From: Bacteroidota bacterium
Lineage (GTDB): Bacteria; Bacteroidota; Bacteroidia; Chitinophagales; Chitinophagaceae
Length of the DNA stretch: 64,000 nucleotides
Assembly (NCBI GenBank): GCA_018268105.1
Contig: JAFDXG010000005.1
Location: forward strand, 21,269 to 85,268
Direction of reading: 5' to 3'
The translations under genes and the position numbers were made by a program. The notes below the pieces were generated by a model, which was given only the letters and a program-made list of their open reading frames with translations, was not told where the DNA came from and did no database searches. This document shows, piece by piece, positions 28,058 through 35,220 of the stretch. Every line of letters begins with the position of its first letter. Position 1 is the first letter of the stretch.

Positions 28058-29194
28058 TTAACCTAAAAAGAGTTTAATAGTTTCGTTACCAGATCCCACT
28101 TCTGGTGCAGGTTTATCCGATTTTAATACTTTTTTGTTGATACGAATCGGGCACCGGGTGGTCAAAAAGGATTTACCCTTATTTAATATCACTCTCTGTT
28201 CCATCTCCAAAATCTGATAGCCCTGAGAAGCTTCCATCTCTTTCCAGTTTAAAACAGGCATGATCCATAAATCTAAAACAGCCGCCTTATCTAACCAGTA
28301 CTGGTTGGGGTGGTCCAAAAGACGCCTGGCAATAATTGCCTTTATCTCATCACGTTTTACAAAAGCTTCATCCTCCCTATAATCTTGTAACGCCCCCAAT
28401 TGCAATATTTCATTCAGTTCACTCAAAGGCATCATTGCAATAGCCAAATAGCCATCTGCAGTTTTATATATTCCATAGGGAGCACTCAACAGTGGGTTTC
28501 CATTACTAATTTCCGATCGCATGGGAAGTTTTCTGCTTTGGAAATAAGTCGTCAAAAATTCAAACTGAAAATCTATAAGCGATTCCATTAAACTCAGTTG
28601 TAACAGAGATCCTTTACCCGTTTTTTTTGCTTTTATCAGTGCGGCAATAATAAACTGAGCGGCCTGGTTACCACATAAATAATCCCCCATTGCCAATCCG
28701 AAAGGAGTTGGCGGATCATTTTTATTACCAGTGGTATAGGTTAATCCCGAAAGAGACTGCAATAATAAATCCTGTCCGGGTTTATTTTTCCATGGTCCGT
28801 TTTCGGAATATCCTGAAATTTCTGTGTAGATGATAGAAGGATTAATGCGTTTTACCTCTTCGTAATTCAATCCCTTTCTTTCCATCACACCCGGACGGAA
28901 ATTGTGAATGATTATATGAGCATTACGAATCAATTTTCTCAACCACTGCAAATCTTCTTCACGATTTAAGTCAACAGCAAAGCTTTCTTTATTTCGGTTG
29001 ATAGTATGGAATAACAGAGAACTATCATCCACCCACATGTTTTTTATGGATAGCTTCCTGCCGGCCTCACCGGTTTCCGGTCGCTCTATTTTAATCACCC
29101 GCGCTCCCAAATCCGCCAGTCTCAGACCGGCACAGGGTCCAGCAAGGTATTGACTAAATTCAAGTACTATAATATCTTTTAATGGTAATTGCAT
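28058..29194 (-). CDS. Class III CoA-transferase (CaiB/BaiF family), second of a pair
   Basis: 378 residues, colinear with the neighbouring paralogue over the full length (VLEFSQYLAGPCAGL, ADLGARVIKIERPETGE, INRNKESFAVDLN, HNFRPGVMERKGLNYE). The catalytic Asp is Asp171 in AMGDYLCG, so both copies look active. Tandem class III pairs can be heteromeric enzymes, as in the succinyl-CoA:malate CoA-transferase of Chloroflexus, or can have separate substrates. The gene lies 34 nt after rhaM in the operon. Confidence 0.87.
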   Translation of the reverse strand: MQLPLKDIIVLEFSQYLAGPCAGLRLADLGARVIKIERPETGEAGRKLSIKNMWVDDSSLLFHTINRNKESFAVDLNREEDLQWLRKLIRNAHIIIHNFRPGVMERKGLNYEEVKRINPSIIYTEISGYSENGPWKNKPGQDLLLQSLSGLTYTTGNKNDPPTPFGLAMGDYLCGNQAAQFIIAALIKAKKTGKGSLLQLSLMESLIDFQFEFLTTYFQSRKLPMRSEISNGNPLLSAPYGIYKTADGYLAIAMMPLSELNEILQLGALQDYREDEAFVKRDEIKAIIARRLLDHPNQYWLDKAAVLDLWIMPVLNWKEMEASQGYQILEMEQRVILNKGKSFLTTRCPIRINKKVLKSDKPAPEVGSGNETIKLFLG

Positions 29195-29228
29195 TCCTTC
29201 ATTTGAGTTTAATTTCTGATCTCAATAT

Positions 29229-29558
29229 TCATTCACAATGAAATATTTCTTCCATATCTGCCCACCATTCACCCACTGCCCTGCTCTCTAATGGCTCCTG
29301 GCAGGGTTTACATACATCCCACCATTTTTGAGTAAGGGGATCTGCCGCCATTTTTTTCATGTCTGAAGCGTAATCATCACCGATATATTCAAAATAGCTG
29401 AACAGAAGATTGTCTTTGTGATAAATGGTGTAATTCCGGATATTGCATTGTTTAATCATAGCTAAAACATCCGGCCAGACTGTAGCATGTAGTTTCTTGT
29501 ATTGTTCCAGTTTTTCAGACTTTACTTTAATTACTGAACCATAGCGTTGAACTCTCAT
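29229..29558 (-). CDS. rhaM: L-rhamnose mutarotase
   Basis: 109 residues, the usual size. Family blocks are QYKKLHATVWPDVL (His24 at the catalytic position), IYHKDNLLFSYFEY and QKWWDVCKPCQEPL. The enzyme interconverts the alpha and beta anomers of L-rhamnose in the cytoplasm; close relatives act on L-fucose. With RhaT in the same operon it marks the imported sugar as an L-6-deoxyhexose. The gene sits second in the operon, 44 nt after the Tat protein gene. Confidence 0.92.
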   Translation of the reverse strand: MRVQRYGSVIKVKSEKLEQYKKLHATVWPDVLAMIKQCNIRNYTIYHKDNLLFSYFEYIGDDYASDMKKMAADPLTQKWWDVCKPCQEPLESRAVGEWWADMEEIFHCE

Positions 29559-29602
29559 AAGTATCTTCGGTTATATATGAACGGTATATTATATTCCGGG
29601 CA

Positions 29603-30784
29603 CTATTTTTCGGTGTAACTGAATGGTAAATCATGATAAGACCTAATCAGGGCCGCTATATTACGCGCATCTCCTTCAAAGTTTTCAACCGGTTTGGAAA
29701 GATAATATTTAACCGGCGGCATCATGGATCCCAGCGCAGGCTTTGTAAACCCATATAATCCGATTCCCTCTTTTACCGCATAGGGAATGAGTTCAGTAGG
29801 GTTCTGTCTGTTCCAGTTTGCCAGGCAGGTAATTAATTCAATTCCCGGGTTGATGATTTCCTTAACCGCTCTTGTCGTGTCCATATCTCCGGCTTCATTC
29901 ATCAGCCAGTCCACCTCATTCAGCATTTCTGAACCCACAATTTCTTTACTGTTCAATTCATAACAAGTTAGCCAGATCAAACAATCTGGTCTGTTACCCT
30001 TTACAACATCTCTGATACGTCTCCAGACTCTGTCAATTGCTCTTCGCCGAAACTCCAATTCAATTTCCGGGGTTATTTTCTCTTTGCCCGGAAAAGTAGT
30101 TCCCATTAGCTCTTTATACATCACTTCTTCACATGGCATCCACCTTAAAGGTGGCAGGGGGTCTTTTCCTCCTCCGGGGTTATAAAACCAATCGAGCATG
30201 ATGCCATCCACTCCGGTCCGTTTTACTACATCTTCTATCGAGGCACATAAATAATCAATATACTTATTGGTAAAAGGAATTTGTTGTCCATCCATCTTAT
30301 ATGTCAAATCCGGATGATCTTCCTCCCATTTATTATTTGCCCCTACACAGAAATACGCAAATACTTTCATTCTTTTTTTATGGGCAAGATTAACTGTTTC
30401 AGGAAGAAAGTTGTGTTTCAAACCCGGTTGTGGCGGCACCACCCCATTTCTGTACCAGGCGTATCCGTTACAGGAAACACCAAAAGAGTGTATCACATTA
30501 GCCCCCATATCTTCAAACCATTTTACATGCTTTTTAGGATTCGCATCAGCCCATAGTCCCGGGCGTGCAAAACCATGTGCCCCTCCTTCTCCCCAGTTGA
30601 AATCAATATTAAATGCTTTGATACGGTTTATTCCGGGAGAGATTGGTTCATCATAGAGAAAATGACTCCCCCCCCTAACTATTGAAGTGCCTAACAAAAG
30701 AGAACCTGCACCCCAAAAAGAAGATTTTATAAAGGTTCTTCTGGACAAGTTTGCAATCTTTAATGTATTATTCGATTCCGGCAT
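29603..30784 (-). CDS. Tat-exported protein, probable TIM-barrel glycoside hydrolase
   Basis: 393 residues. A twin-arginine signal SRRTFIKS (14-21) precedes a short hydrophobic stretch, so it is exported folded. The mature part reads like an alpha/beta barrel: GGAHGFARPG, KHVKWFEDMGANVIHSFG, KKRMKVFAYFCVG, then GVDGIMLDWFYNPGG with a candidate catalytic Asp, and LIWLTCYELN. It resembles the putative glycosyl-hydrolase (GHL-type) barrels but I cannot place it in a numbered family. It is the first gene of the 12-gene operon. Its promoter and an inverted repeat lie directly upstream. Confidence 0.8.
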   Translation of the reverse strand: MPESNNTLKIANLSRRTFIKSSFWGAGSLLLGTSIVRGGSHFLYDEPISPGINRIKAFNIDFNWGEGGAHGFARPGLWADANPKKHVKWFEDMGANVIHSFGVSCNGYAWYRNGVVPPQPGLKHNFLPETVNLAHKKRMKVFAYFCVGANNKWEEDHPDLTYKMDGQQIPFTNKYIDYLCASIEDVVKRTGVDGIMLDWFYNPGGGKDPLPPLRWMPCEEVMYKELMGTTFPGKEKITPEIELEFRRRAIDRVWRRIRDVVKGNRPDCLIWLTCYELNSKEIVGSEMLNEVDWLMNEAGDMDTTRAVKEIINPGIELITCLANWNRQNPTELIPYAVKEGIGLYGFTKPALGSMMPPVKYYLSKPVENFEGDARNIAALIRSYHDLPFSYTEK

Positions 30785-30815
30785 AATAGAATTTTTCTAA
30801 TATAAATCACCATGA

Positions 30816-30823
30816 CAAACTTA
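30816..30823 (-). promoter_or_regulatory. Candidate -7 promoter element for the sugar operon
   Basis: On the minus strand this reads TAAGTTTG, a perfect TAnnTTTG match, 31 nt upstream of the first operon gene. No TTG -33 box is evident at the expected distance, which suits an activator-dependent promoter. The left arm of the 30828-30884 inverted repeat starts 4 bp upstream of it. Confidence 0.45.
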
Positions 30824-30827
30824 AGTT

Positions 30828-30884
30828 TCATGTTAAAGAAAATGGTTAAGCATTTTAATAATTTTATAAAGTATTTTAACATGA
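30828..30884. promoter_or_regulatory. Inverted repeat, candidate operator of the AraC regulator
   Basis: The arms 30828-30837 (TCATGTTAAA) and 30875-30884 (TTTAACATGA) are perfect 10-bp reverse complements, 37 bp apart, in the 236-bp gap between the sugar operon and the divergent AraC gene. The left arm lies in the spacer upstream of the operon -7 box, where a regulator would contact RNA polymerase. The rest of the gap is very AT-rich and holds no gene. Confidence 0.45.
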
Positions 30885-31020
30885 TTTTTTTTCATTCCGA
30901 TGAGTTGACATAATTAATTCCATTTAAAATGAATTAAGATGTTTAAATAACTTGATGAAAAAACTTATTTATTTAATTGATTAACAATGCTCTTAATTTT
31001 TAATCGATAAACAACCATTT

Positions 31021-31902
31021 ATGAAACCTGAACTGATTATTGATGCCCCTATCATGGGCGAGAAAAAGATTTGGGTGAAAAAAGTTAATAAACCTCATTT
31101 TGATCATCCTTTCCACTACCACAAACTTTGTGAACTAACCTGGATAGAAAAAAGTCATGGCAAATTAATTATAGGTGATTATGTGGGAAACTTTGCTGAG
31201 GGAGAAATTATTCTTACCAGTCCGGGGTTACCGCATTTATGGCGATGTGATCCTATCTATTATAAGAAAAATAAAAACCTCTTTACTAAAGCAATTGGAT
31301 TATATTTTCCAGTTGAATTTATAGCTAAAATTTCTGATGACACACAGAGTATACACAGATATAATGATCTCATTCAAAAAGCAGAAAGAGGACTAAGATT
31401 TTATGGTCATACCAAACTGATCATTAATATTAAAATTAGGGACCTAATCAAAACAAACGGACTTCAGCAGCTTGGTATTTTTTTGCAGGTAATAGATATA
31501 CTTTCAAGATCAGAAGAATATGAATTTCTGGCCAGTGTAGGCTTCAAAAAGGCTTCGGGTATCAACGATGTAGAACGATTTAATGAAGTTTACCAATTTC
31601 TGTTAAAAAATTTTCACCGGGATATAATGCTTGAGGAGGTTGCCCGGGTTTGTAATATGTCTTCAAATTCATTTTGCCGGTTTTTCAAACAAAAAACACA
31701 AAAGACTTTTACCTTTTTTTTGAATGAATTAAGGATTGGGCATGCCAAAAAACTATTACAAAACGAGAATTATTCAATCAAAGATATTTGTTATGAATGT
31801 GGCTACAATAACCCGGTACATTTCTTCAACATCTTTAAACGGATTGTAAAACAAACTCCAAAGGAATTCAGGACAAATATTTTTAAAATGAATCTTACAT
31901 AA
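31021..31902 (+). CDS. AraC-family transcriptional regulator with cupin sensor
   Basis: 293 residues. The N-terminal half is a cupin-like ligand domain (FDHPFHYHKLCELTWIEKSHGKLIIGDYVG and GEIILTSPGLPHLWRCD). The C-terminal double helix-turn-helix runs from about 190 to 290 (ILLEEVARVCNMSS-like first HTH, then YSIKDICYECGYNNPVHFFNIFKRIV and TPKEFR). It is divergent from the sugar operon with a shared 236-bp control region containing the inverted repeat, so it is the obvious candidate regulator, responding to a sugar of the pathway. Confidence 0.9.
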   Translation: MKPELIIDAPIMGEKKIWVKKVNKPHFDHPFHYHKLCELTWIEKSHGKLIIGDYVGNFAEGEIILTSPGLPHLWRCDPIYYKKNKNLFTKAIGLYFPVEFIAKISDDTQSIHRYNDLIQKAERGLRFYGHTKLIINIKIRDLIKTNGLQQLGIFLQVIDILSRSEEYEFLASVGFKKASGINDVERFNEVYQFLLKNFHRDIMLEEVARVCNMSSNSFCRFFKQKTQKTFTFFLNELRIGHAKKLLQNENYSIKDICYECGYNNPVHFFNIFKRIVKQTPKEFRTNIFKMNLT

Positions 31903-31927
31903 CATAATGACTTAAAAAAAACTTTTA

Positions 31928-33217
31928 TTACCAGTAAAGCATTAATAACCTATCCTGATAACATTCCCCGGGTACAGTTATTTTTTGATTATTTGCAGGC
32001 AGGCTTTCAACTGAAAGTACTTCACCATTTTCCGGGTTAATCCAAATAAGTTTTGTTGTTGTTTTTAAAGTCAAAGTAATCTCCCGCGGATTGGGGAAAT
32101 AACCAATAGCACTATTTTTACCGAAAGCAAAACCCGCTCTGTCTGTAGTATAATATCCACCCCATCCCGAAACAAGTATTTCTTTATCAAGGTCAGGTTT
32201 GTATGTCATCCATGGGATTGTGTCAAGAATTTGTTTTACTATACTCAAAGCTTTAGCTGCGGGAGAATCCCATTGATCTTTCCAACCTTTCCCCATATTC
32301 CAGACCGGATTGTTTCCCATAAACCCTCCTGTAGCCCCTCCGCAAACCGCCCACCACTGCTCACTGCGTTGTTGCTGAGGAGAAGAATCCCACTCATTTT
32401 CATAAGTAGATTCTATCATAATAAATGGTTTTTCAGGCGCCATTAAGTATTCTCGCTGGATAGCATCCGTCAGGACCCCATAGTGATATACGTTAGATAA
32501 ATTCATCCATCCGGCATCCTGATATATTATCCTTGGAGAAGTAAACGGGTGGCAATGTGCAGTTATAATTGATTTGTTATTAACAGACAAAATAGTCTGA
32601 GCAATAACATTAAGATGATCCCATGCTTTATCGGGATTATGATCGCCACCTATAATCCAAATAATATTTGGCCGGTGTGCATACCGTTTTGCAACAAATA
32701 AGGCATATTTTCTACAAGCTTCAACACCATTTTGTAAAAGTACATTATACCATCCATCACCCACATCCAAATAACCAAGATAAGCAGGTGCGAGTAATAA
32801 AGTAACTCCAGCCTTTTCTGCTACGCCAACCAAATAATCTAATCTCTTGAAATATTCTTCATTTGGGGTACGTAAATCATTTGGCACCAGAAAAGGGGCT
32901 ATATTGCCTTCAGTTGTAGCCGGAGCTTTATCACTATACTTTCTTTCCAGGATATTAACTATTAAAGCATTGATCCCCTGCTTAGCACGATGTTCAATAA
33001 ATGCCCTGGCATCTTTCAAATCAGGTTGTACTAATAATGACCATGCCGCATCGCCGTTAAGCCAATATGGTTTGCCCATTTTATCAAGCAGGAAACGGTT
33101 TCCTTTTTGAACAGAAAAAGGCCATGGATAATTATTTTCTGCTTTGCTGGTGCATGGTAATAACCCTGCCAATAAAAACAAAACAAATCCTAAAAACAAA
33201 ATAAACTTTCGCTGCAT
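31928..33217 (-). CDS. Secreted DUF4038 (apiosidase-like) glycoside hydrolase
   Basis: 429 residues. The signal peptide covers about 1-26. The DUF4038 barrel starts at GNRFLLDKMGKPYWLNGDAAWSL and includes QGINALIVNILERK, a central WIIGGDHNPDKAWD and later MIESTYENEWDSS, acidic residues suited to catalysis. A C-terminal beta domain (about 345-429) corresponds to the putative collagen-binding module commonly fused to DUF4038. Members of GH140 in this superfamily are apiosidases; this protein's specificity is not known. It is convergent with the AraC gene and is probably part of the sugar locus but in its own transcript. Confidence 0.85.
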   Translation of the reverse strand: MQRKFILFLGFVLFLLAGLLPCTSKAENNYPWPFSVQKGNRFLLDKMGKPYWLNGDAAWSLLVQPDLKDARAFIEHRAKQGINALIVNILERKYSDKAPATTEGNIAPFLVPNDLRTPNEEYFKRLDYLVGVAEKAGVTLLLAPAYLGYLDVGDGWYNVLLQNGVEACRKYALFVAKRYAHRPNIIWIIGGDHNPDKAWDHLNVIAQTILSVNNKSIITAHCHPFTSPRIIYQDAGWMNLSNVYHYGVLTDAIQREYLMAPEKPFIMIESTYENEWDSSPQQQRSEQWWAVCGGATGGFMGNNPVWNMGKGWKDQWDSPAAKALSIVKQILDTIPWMTYKPDLDKEILVSGWGGYYTTDRAGFAFGKNSAIGYFPNPREITLTLKTTTKLIWINPENGEVLSVESLPANNQKITVPGECYQDRLLMLYW

Positions 33218-33403
33218 TTGTATTACTTCAAGTTATTTAGATTACTGATATCAAATTAAAATAAGAGAATGTAAGCTAAAAAAAGTACACGATTTTTCAA
33301 CTATCAATTTTAATTAAAATTATACCCCAACATTTAAAATTTTTACTATAAACTGAGTGTATTTTCCTCAATATTAATTTAAGTTTAAATAGGTCTTAAA
33401 TCC

Positions 33404-33411
33404 TAACTTTG
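33404..33411 (+). promoter_or_regulatory. Candidate -7 promoter element abutting the ABC permease start
   Basis: TAACTTTG is a perfect TAnnTTTG match ending 5 nt before the ATG at 33417. Transcription would begin at about the start codon, giving a leaderless or nearly leaderless mRNA. Confidence 0.5.
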
Positions 33412-33416
33412 GCATT

Positions 33417-34676
33417 ATGCTTAAAACACTCCATATTCTGGCAGCAAGTTTCAGGCTTGCCTGGCAGGAACTGAAAAGCAATAAACTGCGAACTTTTCTT
33501 TCTCTTTTTGGAGTTACCATCGGCATATTTTGCATCATTGGAGTATTAACAACCGTTGACAGCCTGGAGCGTAATATCAAAGACGGCATAAATGCTTTGG
33601 GGTCTAATACAATTTATATAGATAAGTGGGATTATTCCCAAGGTGGAAATGGCGACTACCCCTGGTGGCGGTATGTAAAACGGCCTGAACCCAAATACGA
33701 AGAAATGCGTTTGATCAGAGCAAAAACTGACGGTATAGAAAAAATCGCATTTACATTAAATGTAGGAAACCAGAATGCCGTATATGAAAAGGATATGATA
33801 CAGAATGTGAACCTCTATGGGGTAACGGAAGATTTCAATAGTATCCAGCCTTTTGAAATTGAATACGGAAGATATCTTTCCCAGTCAGATATGGAAAGAG
33901 GAACAGCTACCGCAGTAATTGGCTATGAAAATGCGGAAAAACTTTTTGGATCACCGGAGCTTGCAGTAGGTAAAAATATTTCAATCAAAAATAAAAGGTT
34001 AACTATTGTTGGAGTTATAGAAAAACAAGGCAAGAGTCTGCTGGTAGGCGGATGGAGCTTTGACAATAGTTTTATTCTCCCCTATAAATTTTTCAGAACT
34101 CTTTACGAAGAGAAATATTCTCAACCCAAGTTCATGGTGCAAGGTAAGCCCAATATTTCTACTGATGGATTTAAAGATGAACTGAAGGGTACGATGAGGG
34201 CAATTCACCGTCTCAGTCCCAGTGAGGAAGATGATTTTTCGCTCAATGCTGTTAGCGATTTTAGTGATGCCATTACTAAACTTTTCTCTAGTATTAAATT
34301 AGGCGGCTGGCTGATTGGTTTACTTAGCCTTGTTGTCGGTGCTTTTGGTATTGCTAATATTATGTTTGTTACTGTAAGGGAGCGTACACCTGTTATTGGT
34401 TTAAAAAAAGCTATCGGCGCTAAAAAAAGAACTATTCTTTCCGAGTTTTTACTTGAATCTGCTTTTATATGCTTTATTGGCGGTGCTATAGGTTTAATAC
34501 TGGTGTATCTGTTAGCTAAAATATTGAGTGGTCCATTAAATTTTAATGTATATATTTCTTATCCCGTTCTTTCTTTAGCCATAAGTATATGCATCGTAAT
34601 TGGTATCCTCGCCGGCATTATCCCGGCAACAATTGCAGCCCGTATGGATCCGGTTGCTGCTATACGGTCCAAGTAA
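33417..34676 (+). CDS. MacB-type ABC transporter permease (FtsX family), orphan
   Basis: 419 residues. One membrane helix lies near residues 25-48 after the usual amphipathic LKTLHILAASFRLAWQELKSNKLRT. A periplasmic MacB-PCD domain spans about 50-285, and three C-terminal helices begin near 292, 343 and 382, with the coupling segment RERTPVIGLKKAIGAKKRTI. Such proteins act with a LolD/MacB-like ATPase in mechanotransmission, lipoprotein release or peptide export. No ATPase or membrane-fusion gene is adjacent, so the partner must be elsewhere. Confidence 0.9.
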   Translation: MLKTLHILAASFRLAWQELKSNKLRTFLSLFGVTIGIFCIIGVLTTVDSLERNIKDGINALGSNTIYIDKWDYSQGGNGDYPWWRYVKRPEPKYEEMRLIRAKTDGIEKIAFTLNVGNQNAVYEKDMIQNVNLYGVTEDFNSIQPFEIEYGRYLSQSDMERGTATAVIGYENAEKLFGSPELAVGKNISIKNKRLTIVGVIEKQGKSLLVGGWSFDNSFILPYKFFRTLYEEKYSQPKFMVQGKPNISTDGFKDELKGTMRAIHRLSPSEEDDFSLNAVSDFSDAITKLFSSIKLGGWLIGLLSLVVGAFGIANIMFVTVRERTPVIGLKKAIGAKKRTILSEFLLESAFICFIGGAIGLILVYLLAKILSGPLNFNVYISYPVLSLAISICIVIGILAGIIPATIAARMDPVAAIRSK

Positions 34677-34690
34677 GTATCAGTGTAATA

Positions 34691-34731
34691 GTTGACTGTT
34701 TGTTGTTTATAGTTTATTGTTTGCCGTTTTT
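34691..34731. repeat. Seven-base periodic intergenic sequence
   Basis: From 34691 six consecutive units start with GTT at exact 7-bp intervals (GTTGACT, GTTTGTT, GTTTATA and so on), right after the ABC permease stop. The clear phase with varying unit sequence suggests an old, diverged heptanucleotide array. The pattern also occurs at 2678-2740 and 13343-13398. Confidence 0.6.
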
Positions 34732-34848
34732 CATTTCACATTGAAATACAATGTAGTTACTTAAAAAGATTTCATTTATAATATACTACGGGAATAATTT
34801 TTTCGTTAGAGTGATGAAACGTATCGTTAAATCACAAAAAATTATCCT

Positions 34849-35166
34849 ATGATAAAGTTTGTATACGTTGTTTCGCTGGCTATTACATCTTTTCTCCTTT
34901 TTATTTTTTCGAAAGAAAAGGAAACAAGGGTCTATAATGACAAAGTGATTGGTAAAATAGAAATTATCAAAGATTCAACAAGGAATTATCTTGGTGTTAT
35001 TACCAGCGATCATAAAATTTTATATCCTTCTTCATTGGGTGAAGATGTTGTATTAACCGCGGGACAAAAAGTAGTTATCTGCTATGCTGTTGATTCTTCT
35101 TTATTTGTTTCGGAGAATGCTCCTATTCCAGTGCATATTGAAACGGTCAGTTATTTGAAGGACTGA
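34849..35166 (+). CDS. Small membrane-anchored or secreted protein of unknown function
   Basis: 105 residues. A hydrophobic stretch at about 4-20 could be a signal peptide or a single anchor, followed by a Lys/Glu-rich short linker and a small beta-rich domain (KVIGKIEIIKD, YLGVITSDHKILYP, GQKVVICYAVD). I do not recognise the family. Composition and codon use look like the neighbours', and the start is the only ATG in range, so it is probably real. It lies 54 nt upstream of tsaD, which has its own promoter. Confidence 0.6.
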   Translation: MIKFVYVVSLAITSFLLFIFSKEKETRVYNDKVIGKIEIIKDSTRNYLGVITSDHKILYPSSLGEDVVLTAGQKVVICYAVDSSLFVSENAPIPVHIETVSYLKD

Positions 35167-35208
35167 GGAAGCATTTTAAAATAGTGAATGATAAGCCACA
35201 CAATCCGG

Positions 35209-35216
35209 TAACTTTG
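35209..35216 (+). promoter_or_regulatory. Candidate -7 promoter element abutting the tsaD start
   Basis: TAACTTTG is a perfect TAnnTTTG match ending 4 nt before the tsaD ATG at 35221, so the transcript would start at or next to the start codon. Confidence 0.5.
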
Positions 35217-35220
35217 CCAG

